Shown piece by piece: positions 25,320 to 34,302 of a stretch of DNA of 64,000 bases. Numbering within the stretch: position 1 is the first letter of the stretch; each line of letters starts with the position of its first letter. The notes beneath the pieces were generated by a model. The model did not search any database. It saw only the letters and a program-made list of their open reading frames with translations, and had not been told where the DNA came from. A program made the translations under genes and the position numbers. The stretch comes from VRUE01 sp963753245 (GTDB taxonomy: Bacteria; Actinomycetota; Thermoleophilia; Solirubrobacterales; 70-9). The stretch covers positions 248,001 through 312,000 of the forward strand of contig CAVWBK010000002.1 in the NCBI GenBank assembly GCA_963753245.1, in the 5' to 3' direction.

Positions 25320-26558
25320 TCAGCGGGAGGCATCTTGCGCGCAGCACCAGCCCTCCAGGCGCGGGAATACCTCTGCTCCGGGTCGTGCACCGGGGGCGAA
25401 CTCGGGCGAGATCGGGCCAAAGGCGCGGCCCTGGCGGCCACCGCGAAGCGGGATGAAGAGCCACTGGTCGGCGTTGGGCCAGGCGACCAGCAGCCGCGAT
25501 GCGTCGGGCGACCAGAGCAGATCCGAGAGCGAGCCGGGAACGTTGAGCAGGCGCCGCGGCGATCCGTTGGGGGGATTGATCAGGACCACTTCGCCGTGCG
25601 CGGGCCGCCCGGCGCGCGCGGGCAGGTTCAGTATCGCGGCGATTTCGGTGCCGCGCGGAGAGAAGGCCGCGGCCCCCACGGTGGCGGCGGGCGGCAGCGA
25701 CAACAAGTGCGCCCGACCGAGTGAGAGCCGCCCGGCAGGCGATGCCTTGGCAACTGAGCGCGTGCGCAGCGCCCGCGGTGAGGCTTCCAGGATCGGTGAG
25801 CCCGGCGGCGCCCAGCCGAGCGTCGCGGTCGCCGCGAGAGCGGGCGCGGAGGCCAGCGAGCGACGGCTGTCGGTGTCGAGCAGCTGCAGCCGGCCAGCGG
25901 CGTCCAGAAAGGCGAGTTGGTGGGCGCCACGCGGCGACCAGACGGGAGCCACCGGCGCGACCCTTGGCGCCAGGAGCGACTCGCCGGCGCCGTCGGCGCC
26001 GACCACCCTGAGCGTGGCGGCGCTGCGGAAGGCGATCCGAAAGCCCGAGGGCGACCAGCGCGGGTCGCGTACAGGGCCAGCCGAGGAGAGCGACCAGCGC
26101 GGGGTTCCGTCGGGTTCGATCGCGCTCAGCGAGTCCGACTCAGCGGCGCCGATGAAGAGCCCGTGCGGAGACCAGGTCGCTTCGTCATAGCGGCCGAGCA
26201 GGCGCCGGGAGCCGTTGGGGGAGACGACCCAGGGTCCGTCTGCAGACCCGATCAGCAGGCGGCCCCCGCCCGGCACTTCGCCCAGCGCCGGGGCCGGCGC
26301 TGGCGTCTTCGCGCTGGCAAACACATCGCCGACCCAGTGGCGCACCGCGGCACCCGCCGGCGAGAGGAGGAGCGCTCCCAGCAAGAGCACCGCGATCAGC
26401 GCCAGCGCCAGGCGCGCTGGGGCCGAGCGCCTCGCCGGCCCCGTCCGCGGGCGAGCGGCGAAAGCGGCGGCGACCAGCAGCATCGCGCGGCGCTCAGCCT
26501 CCTGCTCGCGAGGCAGTGGCGCCTCGAGCAGCAGTTCGCGCAAGCGCCGCTCGCTCAA
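25320..26558 (-). CDS. Membrane-anchored beta-propeller protein, putative anti-sigma factor
   Basis: A 412-residue protein. A cytoplasmic N-terminus of about 45 residues is followed by one membrane segment (LALALIAVLLLGALLLSPAGA, about residues 50-70). A long outside part has repeated WSP(H/S/R)G-type motifs (ATWSPHGLFI, PRWSPSGFRI, PVWSPRGAHQ, LLWSPDASRL) typical of TolB/WD40-like propellers. It is coupled to the ECF sigma gene by a 4-base overlap (TTG start in TTGA, preceded by GAGGAG). Position and topology suggest it holds the sigma factor at the membrane, but no zinc-binding anti-sigma HxxxCxxC motif is seen. Confidence 0.75.
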   Translation of the reverse strand: MSERRLRELLLEAPLPREQEAERRAMLLVAAAFAARPRTGPARRSAPARLALALIAVLLLGALLLSPAGAAVRHWVGDVFASAKTPAPAPALGEVPGGGRLLIGSADGPWVVSPNGSRRLLGRYDEATWSPHGLFIGAAESDSLSAIEPDGTPRWSLSSAGPVRDPRWSPSGFRIAFRSAATLRVVGADGAGESLLAPRVAPVAPVWSPRGAHQLAFLDAAGRLQLLDTDSRRSLASAPALAATATLGWAPPGSPILEASPRALRTRSVAKASPAGRLSLGRAHLLSLPPAATVGAAAFSPRGTEIAAILNLPARAGRPAHGEVVLINPPNGSPRRLLNVPGSLSDLLWSPDASRLLVAWPNADQWLFIPLRGGRQGRAFGPISPEFAPGARPGAEVFPRLEGWCCAQDASR

Positions 26559-27079
26559 CCTTGCTCCTCGAGCAGCGCTCCGAGGCGATCAAGGGCCCGC
26601 CGCAGCCGCGAGTTGACCGTGCCGCGGGGCAGGTCGAGCATGCGGGCGATCTCGCCGGGTGAGTAGTCGAGCAGGTAGCGCAGGACGACGACGCCGCGTT
26701 GCTCGACCGGGAGCTCAGCGAGCGCTGTCATCAGCTCTTCGCCGATTTGCTTTGGCGGCTCGCCTGCGGCCAGCTCGTCGGGCTGATCGAGCTTGCGGCG
26801 CAGCGCCTCGCGGCGCCCCCAGTCGATCGCGCGGTTGACGACGATGCGGTGCAACCAGGGCGCGAAGGGCCGGCGGCGGTCAAAGCGCTCGAGTGCTGAG
26901 ACCGCGGCCAGGAAGGCGTCCTGGGCGATGTCCTCGGCGGCCATCTGATCGCGCACGATGAGATAGGCGGCGCGGTGGGCGCGCCGCCAGTGGGCCGAGT
27001 AGAGCTCGGTGATCGCCCGGCTCGATCCGCGCTGTGCTTCGCGGATGAGCCGGCGGTCGATGCTGCTCTCAGTGCCCAA
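26555..27079 (-). CDS. ECF-type RNA polymerase sigma factor
   Basis: A 174-residue sigma-70 family regulator with only regions 2 and 4. Region 2 includes AAYLIVRDQMAAEDIAQDAFLAA and the -10 recognition part. Region 4 includes LPVEQRGVVVLRYLLDYSPGEIARMLDLPRGTVNSRLRRA, a clear helix-turn-helix. The start is TTG 27079, preceded by AGGAGA about 6 bases upstream. It lies between a secreted M14 peptidase gene (24 bases upstream) and the propeller protein (4-base overlap), all on one strand. Confidence 0.92.
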   Translation of the reverse strand: MGTESSIDRRLIREAQRGSSRAITELYSAHWRRAHRAAYLIVRDQMAAEDIAQDAFLAAVSALERFDRRRPFAPWLHRIVVNRAIDWGRREALRRKLDQPDELAAGEPPKQIGEELMTALAELPVEQRGVVVLRYLLDYSPGEIARMLDLPRGTVNSRLRRALDRLGALLEEQG

Positions 27080-27103
27080 CCATCATCTCCTGCGCCACAC
27101 ATC

Positions 27104-28768
27104 TCAATCTTCGCCGACTTCCCGCCCGACGCGGTCGACGGCCCGATCGAGGCGAGCCCCGAGCGCGGCCGCCAGGCCGCCGTCGGGCAGCTCGACCACG
27201 AAGGAGGCCGAGCCAGGGAAGCGGTGGTTTTGCCAGTTGGGGGCCGTGCCCGGGGGCCAGGGGAGCGAGCGGTAGCCGATGCCGGCCAGCCGCGCGAAGC
27301 GGCGCGCCGCCGGTCGGCTCTGGCCCCAGGCCCGCACCCATGGCCCCCGGGCCTTGTCCTGGTGAAACCAGATCGTCACCCGCGGTCGGATCGCACGCAC
27401 GAGCCGGGCCGCCAGGCGGGTTTCTGGCTCCGAGAGCGCCTCGGGCCCCGAGTACTGAAGCGAGCCGGGTGAGCCGATCGACCTCCAACCGGCAGGGAAG
27501 TTGCGATTGAGGTCGACGCCGCGGCTGTTTAGGCGGCTCCCCGCGGCGCTGCCGTCGGGGTCGAGGTCGGGGACGATGAAGGCGTCGACCCGCCGATCGG
27601 GACACCCATTTACCAGCGGCTCGATCCGGCCACGCGCCGCGCACTCGTCGCCGTGGATACAGTCAAAGACGAGGACTCTGCCGACGATCGACGGGTCGCC
27701 GATCTGGGTCAGATCGATCGGGCGACCCGCGAGCGAGTGTCCGATGACGCCGGTGCGCAGGAGCAGGTTTCCGGGCCAGCGCGGCGCTTTGGTGAAGGCG
27801 AGGAAGTGCTGGGGTTGAACCGCGCTCGCCCTGGCGCTCGATAGGGATGCCTCGAGGCGCCGAACGTCGATGCTCATCAGCTTTCGGGGGGGAGCGCCCC
27901 GGCGCGGGGCTCCGCTGAGGAGGGCCAGGCGGCCTTGCGCGCCTGAGCCGAGGCGCAGCCGGAAGAGATCGTGGTGAGTCTCGAGCCCCGGCAGATCGAG
28001 TCGAAACGCGGTCCCTCGGTTCAGGTCGAGCGCCTCGATGAACGGCCGCCGCCGCGGGCCACCGTCATAGAGCGTGTAGGAGTAGCCATCGGGGCTGTTC
28101 ACCTGCGAGATCGCCAGCCCGCGCAGCGGCTCGCCCGGCGCATTCTCGTTGACGATCGGTTGGTGAAGAAGCCTGCCGGACCTGGTGTCGAGCGCCCGGA
28201 TCTCAAAGCGTGCTGCGCTTCGCGACGGCCGGTCTCGGCGCGGCGGGAGATACTGGCTCAGAAATGCGGTCCGGCCGTGCGGCGAGATCGCGGTTAGGAA
28301 GTATTCGCCGGGCAGCTCGATCCTCGTGATCGCGTGTTCTCGGCCCCTGCCCTCAACGCCGGGATGGCGCAGGTGGATCGCGGTGTTGAGCACGGCGAGC
28401 CACGTGTCCCGCCGCGCGCCGGAGGGCGAGAAGCGGCGCAGAACCAGGGTCTCGCCGTCGGCGGAGAGGCCGCCGCCGGTGCCGTGGGAATCGACCGCCG
28501 AGATCGAGTAACTGCCGGGCAGATACCACCAGCGACTGACCCTGCCGCCGCGCCGGTCGGTGCGGGCGAGGACGGTCAGCTTGCCCGGGGTACCGGGTGA
28601 GAGTGCCGTGTAGCGATAGGGCGAGCCCGGCGCCGTGACCTCACTCGCGCCACCCGCGAGCCCAGGCCCTCCCGCCGCCCGCGCGCTGGGCTGCGCCAGG
28701 CCGATGATCGCGAGCACAAGGAGGCTGAGCCGCAGCGCCCCGGTGGTCATTTTCCTCGGCTCTCCCAT
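27104..28768 (-). CDS. Secreted M14-family zinc carboxypeptidase
   Basis: Exported metallopeptidase of about 554 residues. After the signal peptide (ending near ARAAGG) come about 310 residues with repeated strand-rich segments that may form a propeller. The C-terminal peptidase domain has zinc ligands HGDE (about 374-377) and H in WFHQD (about 471), the substrate arginine region SRGVDLNRNFP, and the catalytic Glu in FVVELP (about 528). Residue numbers count from the open-frame GTG 28774. Possible starts are GTG 28774, ATG 28768 and ATG 28750. Relatives remove C-terminal residues from peptides, including murein peptides; the substrate here is unknown. Confidence 0.85.
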   Translation of the reverse strand: MGEPRKMTTGALRLSLLVLAIIGLAQPSARAAGGPGLAGGASEVTAPGSPYRYTALSPGTPGKLTVLARTDRRGGRVSRWWYLPGSYSISAVDSHGTGGGLSADGETLVLRRFSPSGARRDTWLAVLNTAIHLRHPGVEGRGREHAITRIELPGEYFLTAISPHGRTAFLSQYLPPRRDRPSRSAARFEIRALDTRSGRLLHQPIVNENAPGEPLRGLAISQVNSPDGYSYTLYDGGPRRRPFIEALDLNRGTAFRLDLPGLETHHDLFRLRLGSGAQGRLALLSGAPRRGAPPRKLMSIDVRRLEASLSSARASAVQPQHFLAFTKAPRWPGNLLLRTGVIGHSLAGRPIDLTQIGDPSIVGRVLVFDCIHGDECAARGRIEPLVNGCPDRRVDAFIVPDLDPDGSAAGSRLNSRGVDLNRNFPAGWRSIGSPGSLQYSGPEALSEPETRLAARLVRAIRPRVTIWFHQDKARGPWVRAWGQSRPAARRFARLAGIGYRSLPWPPGTAPNWQNHRFPGSASFVVELPDGGLAAALGARLDRAVDRVGREVGED

Positions 28769-28808
28769 CTCCACCAGAGATACGGTCCGGGCGGCCCCGG
28801 AGGTCCCC

Positions 28809-28814
28809 TAGACT
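28809..28814 (+). promoter_or_regulatory. Candidate -10 box for the leaderless MFS gene
   Basis: TAGACT lies 7 bases before GTG 28822, with no Shine-Dalgarno sequence between them. Confidence 0.45.
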
Positions 28815-28821
28815 CGCCTGG

Positions 28822-30441
28822 GTGACCCGCCAGCAGCGCCTGACGCTGATCGCGACGATCCTCGGCTCGACCGTCGTCTTTCTCGACTCGACGGTCGTCA
28901 ACGTCGCCCTGCCGGCGATCAGCGACGGGCTCGATGTCGGCCTCGCCGGCCAGCAGTGGGTCGTGGAGGCCTACACCCTCGCCCTCGTCGCCCTGCTCCT
29001 CGTCGGCGGTTCGCTGGGCGACCAGTTCGGCCGGCGCCGGATGTTTGTCAGCGGGCTGATCGCCTTCGGGGCGATGTCGGCGCTCTGCGCCCTCGCGCCC
29101 AGCTCTGGGTTTTTGATCGCCGCCCGGGCCCTGCAGGGGATCGCCGGAGCGCTGCTGGTACCGGGCTCGCTGGCGATCGTCGCCGCCACCTTCTCCGGGG
29201 AGGCGCGCGGTCGCGCGGTGGGGACCTGGACCGCCTGGACCGGGATCGCGACCGTGCTCGGCCCGGCCGGCGGCGGCGCCCTGATCGGCCTGCTCTCCTG
29301 GCGGGCGATCTTCTGGGTCAACCTGCCGCTGATCCTGGTCACCGTGGTGCTCACCCTGCACTCGGTCGAGGAGAGCCGCGACCCCGATGCCTTTCGCGGC
29401 ATCGACTGGCCCGGCGTCCTGCTCTCGGCCCTCGGCCTGGGCGGCCCGGTCTTCGCCCTGATCGAGCAGCCCACCCGCGGCTGGGCTGACCCGCTGGTCT
29501 GGCTGCCGCTGATCGGCGGGATCGCCTGCTTTGCCCTCTTCATCGTGCGCGAGGCCCGCGCCCGCCACCCGATGCTCGACCTCGCTCTGTTTCGGATCCG
29601 CAACTTCACCGTCGCCAACCTCACCACCCTCGCCGCCTATGCGGGGCTGATCGGCGGGCTCTTCTTCGTCGGTCTCTTCCTCCAGCAGGTCGCCGGCTAC
29701 ACACCGTTGGAGGCCGGACTGGCGACGACGCCGATCTCGGTGATCATGTTCATCCTCTCGCCGCGCTTTGGGCGGATCGCCTCGGGCACCGGACCGCGAC
29801 TGCCGATGTGCCTGGGCCCGATCGTCGGCGGCGTCGGCTTGCTGGCCCTGCTGCGGGTCGGTTCAAGCCCGAGTTACGCGGCCGACGTACTGCCGGCGAT
29901 TCTGATCTTCGGCCTCGGCCTCTCGGCGACCGTGGCGCCGCTGACGGCAACCGTCCTTGACTCGGTCGACGAGCATCACGTCGGGATCGCCTCGGGCGTC
30001 AATAACGGGGTCTCCAGGGTGGCCGGCCTGCTCGCGATCGCGGTCCTCGGCGCCGTGATCTCGGCCCACTTCGGCAGCGCCCTTGACGAACAGCTGGGCT
30101 CGGCGCCGCTCTCCGCCAGGGCGGCGGCGGCGGTCTCCGCGGCGGCGGAAAAACCGCTCGCGGTGCCGGGGACCGAAGGCTTAAACCGGGGCGCGGCACG
30201 ACGCCTGCAAGCCGCGGCTGATCAGGCCTCGACCTCCTCGTTTCACCTCGGGGTCGGGATCGCGGGCATCCTGATGATCCTCGGCGGCATCGTCGCCGGG
30301 GTCGGGATCGAGAACCCCGCGCGCCGGGTCGGCGCCGTCGCCACCCGCGGCGCCGCCCAGGCCGGGGAGTGCGGCCATTCCGCCGACTGCGACGAGCGCC
30401 GGCCCGGTGGCGAGAAAGCACCGCAACCGGAGCCCACATAA
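28822..30441 (+). CDS. MFS drug exporter, DHA2 (EmrB/QacA) family
   Basis: Proton-driven exporter of the 14-segment DHA2 class, 539 residues. The N-terminus has LDSTVVNVALP, a hallmark of this group. Motif A is GGSLGDQFGRRRMF and motif C-like sequence is GPAGGGALIG. The hydrophilic C-terminal tail of about 45 residues is rich in Gly, Ala and Glu. The substrate cannot be told from sequence. It is divergent from the M14 peptidase gene, with about 50 bases between the starts. Confidence 0.92.
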   Translation: MTRQQRLTLIATILGSTVVFLDSTVVNVALPAISDGLDVGLAGQQWVVEAYTLALVALLLVGGSLGDQFGRRRMFVSGLIAFGAMSALCALAPSSGFLIAARALQGIAGALLVPGSLAIVAATFSGEARGRAVGTWTAWTGIATVLGPAGGGALIGLLSWRAIFWVNLPLILVTVVLTLHSVEESRDPDAFRGIDWPGVLLSALGLGGPVFALIEQPTRGWADPLVWLPLIGGIACFALFIVREARARHPMLDLALFRIRNFTVANLTTLAAYAGLIGGLFFVGLFLQQVAGYTPLEAGLATTPISVIMFILSPRFGRIASGTGPRLPMCLGPIVGGVGLLALLRVGSSPSYAADVLPAILIFGLGLSATVAPLTATVLDSVDEHHVGIASGVNNGVSRVAGLLAIAVLGAVISAHFGSALDEQLGSAPLSARAAAAVSAAAEKPLAVPGTEGLNRGAARRLQAAADQASTSSFHLGVGIAGILMILGGIVAGVGIENPARRVGAVATRGAAQAGECGHSADCDERRPGGEKAPQPEPT

Positions 30442-30526
30442 AGTCAGACGGCGTGAACGTCGAGATCGCCAGAGCTTCGGATCCCCGCCGGCCAGCGCGT
30501 CGATCTGAACGCTCACGCGGCCGCGT

Positions 30527-31522
30527 ATGAGCCCGATCATCTTCTCCGGGATCCAGCCGACCGGTCGCAAGCACCTCGGCAACTACATCGGCGCGATCCG
30601 CCAGTACGTCGAGGGCCAGGAGCGCGGTGAACCGGCGATCTTTTGCATCGTCGACCTGCACGCGCTCTCGGTCGCCTTTGACCCCCTCGAACTGCGCCAG
30701 CGCGTCGATGACACGACCGCGATCCTGCTCGCCGCCGGCCTCGACCCGCAGCGCTGCATCCTCTTCCGCCAGTCCGACGTCGCCGAGCACACCGAGCTGA
30801 CCTGGCTGCTGAGTGCGGTCACCGCGCACGGCGACCTAAACCGCATGCACCAGTTCAAGGAAAAGTCAGCCAGCCAGCGCGAGCTGGTCCCCGCGGCGCT
30901 CTTCTTCTACCCGGTGCTGATGGCCGCCGACGTGCTCGCCTATCGGGCCACCGAGGTCCCGGTCGGCGATGACCAGCGCCAGCACGTCGAGCTGATGCGG
31001 GAGATCGCGCGGCGCTTCAACGAGCGCTTCGGCGAGACCCTGGTCGTCCCCGAGCTCCGCGTCCCGCAGGTCGGCGCCCGGATCATGGACCTGCAGGAGC
31101 CCGAGCAGAAGATGTCGACCACCGTGGGCGGCGAAGCGGGGACGGTCTATGTCCTCGATCAGCCCGAGGCGATCCGCAAGAAGCTCGGCAGCGCGGTCAC
31201 CGATTCGGGGCGCGAGATCATCCGCGGCGCCGAGAAGCCCGGGGTGAGCAACCTGATCGACATCCTCGCCGTCGCCCGCGCGCTCGACCCCGCCGCGGTC
31301 GAGCGCGAGTTCGAGGGCGCCGGCTACGGCGACTTCAAGAAGGCGGTGGCCGAGGGGGTCGTCGAGCTCCTGGCCCCGGTCCGCGAGCGCTACGCGCAGC
31401 TGCGCGGCGACGAGTCCGCCCTCGAGCAGACCCTCGCGCTGGGGGCCGAGAAGGCGCGGGCGATCGCCGCCGCGACGCTCGCCGATGTGCGCGAGCGGAT
31501 GGGTATCGGACCGCGGCGCTAA
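30527..31522 (+). CDS. trpS: Tryptophanyl-tRNA synthetase
   Basis: Class I synthetase that charges tRNA-Trp. The HIGH-type motif is PTGRKHLGNYIGA near residues 11-23. The KMSKS-loop reads KMSTT near residue 196; from memory this variant is normal in several actinobacterial TrpRS and not a defect. It is 331 residues, complete. The 85 bases upstream hold no T-box. It lies just before scpA, which has its own promoter-like box overlapping the trpS stop. Confidence 0.95.
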   Translation: MSPIIFSGIQPTGRKHLGNYIGAIRQYVEGQERGEPAIFCIVDLHALSVAFDPLELRQRVDDTTAILLAAGLDPQRCILFRQSDVAEHTELTWLLSAVTAHGDLNRMHQFKEKSASQRELVPAALFFYPVLMAADVLAYRATEVPVGDDQRQHVELMREIARRFNERFGETLVVPELRVPQVGARIMDLQEPEQKMSTTVGGEAGTVYVLDQPEAIRKKLGSAVTDSGREIIRGAEKPGVSNLIDILAVARALDPAAVEREFEGAGYGDFKKAVAEGVVELLAPVRERYAQLRGDESALEQTLALGAEKARAIAAATLADVRERMGIGPRR

Positions 31523-31525
31523 GTT
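31520..31525 (+). promoter_or_regulatory. Candidate -10 box for leaderless scpA
   Basis: TAAGTT overlaps the trpS stop codon and lies 7 bases before the scpA ATG (31533). No ribosome binding site is present. Confidence 0.45.
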
Positions 31526-31532
31526 TGCGCGT

Positions 31533-32264
31533 ATGACTGCTGTCGCCGAGCTTGATCTCGAGCTCGATGTCTTTGCCGGCCCCTTCGATCTGCTGCTGGC
31601 CGTCGTCTTGCGCGAAGAGGTGGACCTGCTCGAGGTCGAACTCGGCGATGTCGTGGTCGCCTACGTCGAGCACCTCGAGCGCGAGGGCGAGCTCGAGCTG
31701 GAGGTGGCGACCGAGTTCTTGGTCTTGATCGCAGCCCTGCTTGAGCTCAAGTCGCGGCTGCTCTTGCCCGGTGCCGATGAGGGGATCGAGCAACTCGGGC
31801 CCGGGGAGGCGATCGAGGAGCTGCTCGCGCGGCTGCTCGAGTACCGCCGCTACAGCGCCGCCTCCAAGCTCCTGGTCGAGCGCTTTGAGGCCCAGCGCGG
31901 CTTCCTGCACCGGGTTGCGCCGCTGCCCGGCGAGTTGCGTCGGGTCGCCGTCGATGCGGCGAGCGCCGCCTATGAGCCCGAGCAGCTCGGCGTCGCCCTC
32001 GGCGATCTGCTCAGCCCGCCCCCGCAGGTTGACATCAGCCACATTCGCCCGACGGTCTCACTGGAGAAACGGTTGAAGGCGCTGCGCGAGGCCCTCTCGG
32101 GGCGCGCCAGCCTCGACTTCGACGAGCAGTTCGGCGGCGAGGATCGCCTCACCCAGGCGGTCACGCTCTTCGCCCTGCTTGAGATGTACCGGCGCGGGGA
32201 GGCGACCTGGAAGCAGAGCAAGGCCTTCGGCCCGATCGAGATCACCCTGGTGGAGCCGCGGTGA
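31533..32264 (+). CDS. scpA: Segregation and condensation protein A
   Basis: Kleisin subunit of the SMC-ScpAB condensin that organises the chromosome. The N-terminal SMC-head-binding part reads FAGPFDLLLAVVLREEVDLLEV, followed by VATEFLVLIAALLELKSRLLLP, both typical. The C-terminal winged helix ends with FGPIEI. The start ATG 31533 gives 243 residues; an upstream in-frame extension lies in trpS and is rejected. It is followed by scpB after 25 bases. Confidence 0.94.
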   Translation: MTAVAELDLELDVFAGPFDLLLAVVLREEVDLLEVELGDVVVAYVEHLEREGELELEVATEFLVLIAALLELKSRLLLPGADEGIEQLGPGEAIEELLARLLEYRRYSAASKLLVERFEAQRGFLHRVAPLPGELRRVAVDAASAAYEPEQLGVALGDLLSPPPQVDISHIRPTVSLEKRLKALREALSGRASLDFDEQFGGEDRLTQAVTLFALLEMYRRGEATWKQSKAFGPIEITLVEPR

Positions 32265-32289
32265 GCGGGCGGCGATCGGATCTCGCGAC

Positions 32290-32862
32290 GTGAAGGACCT
32301 GACTCGCACGATCGAGGCGCTGCTGTTTCTCTCACCGCAGCCGGTCAGTAGCGCCGACCTCGCCGAGGCGACCGAGGCGACCGAGGGTCAGGTCATCGAG
32401 GCGATTGGTTTGCTCGGCGAGGACCTCGCTGCGGGCAAGCGTGGCATCGTCCTGCGCGAGGTCGCCGGTGGCTTTGCGCTCGCCAGCGACCCCGAGAGCG
32501 AGGCAGCCGCGCGGCGCCTGCTGGCAAAACCGCGCACGCCGCCCTTGACCCAGGCCCAGGCCGAGACGCTCGCCATCGTCGCCTACCTGCAGCCGGTGTC
32601 GCGCCCTGAGGTGGCGAGGATTCGCGGCGTCTCCTCGGAGTCCGCTGTCGGGACGCTCGCCGAGCGCGGCTTGATCGAGGAGTCGGGGCGATCGCGCTTC
32701 GGCGCCGCGATCTTCAAGACCAGCGAGCTCTTCGAGCGCCTCTTTGGACTCTCGGGGCTCGATGCCCTGCCCGATCCATCTCGCTTTGACCCGACCCCCG
32801 AGGACGAGCGCGAGCTCCGCGAGCGGCTGCTGAGGGCGGGCGAACAGCGGGCCGAGCCATGA
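32290..32862 (+). CDS. scpB: Segregation and condensation protein B
   Basis: Winged-helix partner of ScpA that forms a dimer on the kleisin. It begins VKDLTRTIEALLFLSPQPVS and contains LTQAQAETLAIVAYLQPVSRPEVARIRGVSS and GAAIFKTSELFERLFGL, family signatures. GTG 32290 gives 190 residues; the open frame continues upstream into scpA but that part does not resemble ScpB. The usual final FKTT-type motif is FKTS here. Confidence 0.94.
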   Translation: MKDLTRTIEALLFLSPQPVSSADLAEATEATEGQVIEAIGLLGEDLAAGKRGIVLREVAGGFALASDPESEAAARRLLAKPRTPPLTQAQAETLAIVAYLQPVSRPEVARIRGVSSESAVGTLAERGLIEESGRSRFGAAIFKTSELFERLFGLSGLDALPDPSRFDPTPEDERELRERLLRAGEQRAEP

Positions 32863-32926
32863 ACCGCCGAGCGCGACGCGCGGGGTTCGGGCGGGCGCGG
32901 GCACCTGAAGCGCTGTCGCCCCTGAC

Positions 32927-33640
32927 GTGAGGCTGGCCAAGTTTTTGGCCCACGGTGGCGTCGCTTCGCGGCGCCTTGCCGAGAAAATCATCGCCAACGG
33001 CCGGGTCACGGTCGGGGGCGAGGTGGTCACCGATCCGGCGCGCGACGTCGGCGAGGCTGACCGGGTCTGCGTCGATGGCTCGGCAGTCAGCACCGAGCCG
33101 CGCGAGGCCTGGGCCGTGCACAAGCCGGCCGGGGTGGTCTCGACCGCCAAGGAGCCTGGTTCGCGCCCGGCGGTGGTCAGCCTGGTGGAAAGCAAGGCGC
33201 GCCTCTACCCGGTCGGCAGACTCGATGCAGACTCGACCGGACTGCTGTTAGTGACCAACGACGGTGGGCTCGCCAACCTGCTCACGCACCCACGCTATGA
33301 AGTGCCGAAGGTCTATCGGGTCCTCCTGCACCGAGCCCCGCGGGCTGAGGATCTGGCGAGCCTTGCGGCGGGGATCGAGCTGCAGGATGGTCTGACCGCG
33401 CCGGCGAGGGTCCGCCGCCTCGGCGAGCGCGAAATCGAGATCGTCCTGCGCGAGGGCCGTAACCGCCAGGTGCGCCGCATGGCCGAGGCGCTTGAGAACC
33501 GAGTCCTCAATCTGCGCCGGGTCCGCTTCGGGCCGATTGAGCTCGGCGATCTGGCCCCGGGCGCGGCGCGGCGGCTCTCTGAGGAGGAGATCGCCGCGCT
33601 GCGCGAGGCCGCCGTCAGGCCCGAGGAGCGGCCGACCTGA
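32927..33640 (+). CDS. rluB: Pseudouridine synthase, RluB family
   Basis: Modifies a uridine in 23S rRNA (U2605 in E. coli RluB). An N-terminal S4 RNA-binding domain (MRLAKFLAHGGVASRRLAEKII) is followed by a catalytic domain with GRLDADSTGLLL, in which the aspartate is the nucleophile, and EGRNRQVRRM. It is 237 residues. The GTG start has no clear ribosome binding site. It completes scpA-scpB-rluB, a common cassette that in many bacteria continues with cmk-der; here about 8.9 kb of other genes intervene. Confidence 0.93.
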   Translation: MRLAKFLAHGGVASRRLAEKIIANGRVTVGGEVVTDPARDVGEADRVCVDGSAVSTEPREAWAVHKPAGVVSTAKEPGSRPAVVSLVESKARLYPVGRLDADSTGLLLVTNDGGLANLLTHPRYEVPKVYRVLLHRAPRAEDLASLAAGIELQDGLTAPARVRRLGEREIEIVLREGRNRQVRRMAEALENRVLNLRRVRFGPIELGDLAPGAARRLSEEEIAALREAAVRPEERPT

Positions 33641-33756
33641 GCACCGGCTCGCTCCGAGCTGCGCCTGCAGGCCGGTAAACGACGCCCTCAGAGCGTCTCT
33701 CCCGCAGCACCGGGGGGCGAGCACCGCTTTTGGCCTCCGCCGCTGGCAGCTCCGGT

Positions 33757-34254
33757 CTAGGGCTTCGGGATCGCCTCGACACCCAACTCGGCGAGCTTGC
33801 GATCGAGTCCGGTGATCGCTTCCGTATTGACGTAGAAGTCGTGCTGCTCGACGACCTTGCCCCAGCGCGTGCGGAGGACGAGGGCGGTGCTGTTCTCATA
33901 GATGCGGGTCCCATCGGGAGCGTCGGCGTGGTCGTCGAAGCGGACCCAGATCGTCAGCGCCCAGAGCGGCCCGCTGGTCGCGATCTGGCGGATTTCGCCC
34001 TGGATGCCCGCGGCGGTGAAGTTCTGAAGGAAGCGGTCCATCCCCGCCCTGCCGATCCAATCGCCCGACCAGCGGTGGGGTCCCTGGTGGAAGTGGAGGA
34101 CGAAGTCATCGGCGTAAGCGTCGAGCAGGGCGCTGTGATCGCCGGCGTTCAGCTTGGCGACGTCGCCGGAGAATCTGAGCAAGAGGAGGCGCGGCAGCAG
34201 GGCGCGAGCCGTGAGCGCAAGCAGGGCACCGACTAGGAGGCTGATCGGCTTCAT
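33757..34254 (-). CDS. NTF2-like (SnoaL-fold) protein
   Basis: A 165-residue protein. A hydrophobic N-terminus (residues 4-25) is followed by an NTF2-like cone fold: HSALLDAYADDFVLHFHQGPHRWSG, GRAGMDRFLQNF and VVEQHDFYVNTEAI. Such proteins bind small hydrophobic ligands or act as isomerases; the ligand here is unknown. AAAGG lies 7 bases before ATG 34254. It is divergent from a TetR regulator, with a palindrome in the 56 bases between them, so it is probably the regulator's target. Confidence 0.8.
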   Translation of the reverse strand: MKPISLLVGALLALTARALLPRLLLLRFSGDVAKLNAGDHSALLDAYADDFVLHFHQGPHRWSGDWIGRAGMDRFLQNFTAAGIQGEIRQIATSGPLWALTIWVRFDDHADAPDGTRIYENSTALVLRTRWGKVVEQHDFYVNTEAITGLDRKLAELGVEAIPKP

Positions 34255-34275
34255 TTCTGGACCTTTCTAGGTAGA

Positions 34276-34291
34276 TCGCTCTAGAGAGCGA
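34276..34291 (+). promoter_or_regulatory. Palindromic operator candidate between tetR and the NTF2-like gene
   Basis: TCGCTCT-AG-AGAGCGA is a perfect inverted repeat with 7-base arms, in the middle of the divergent intergenic region. Its position just before the tetR -10 box fits binding by the TetR dimer. Confidence 0.5.
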
Positions 34292-34296
34292 GAGCG

Positions 34297-34302
34297 TACA
34301 CT
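34297..34302 (+). promoter_or_regulatory. Candidate -10 box for tetR
   Basis: TACACT lies 8 bases before ATG 34311 and just after the palindrome, so bound repressor would block transcription. Confidence 0.4.

Noticed and set aside
31100..31130. KMSTT in TrpRS as a damaged KMSKS motif
   Set aside because: From memory this variant is common in actinobacterial TrpRS, and the rest of the enzyme is intact.
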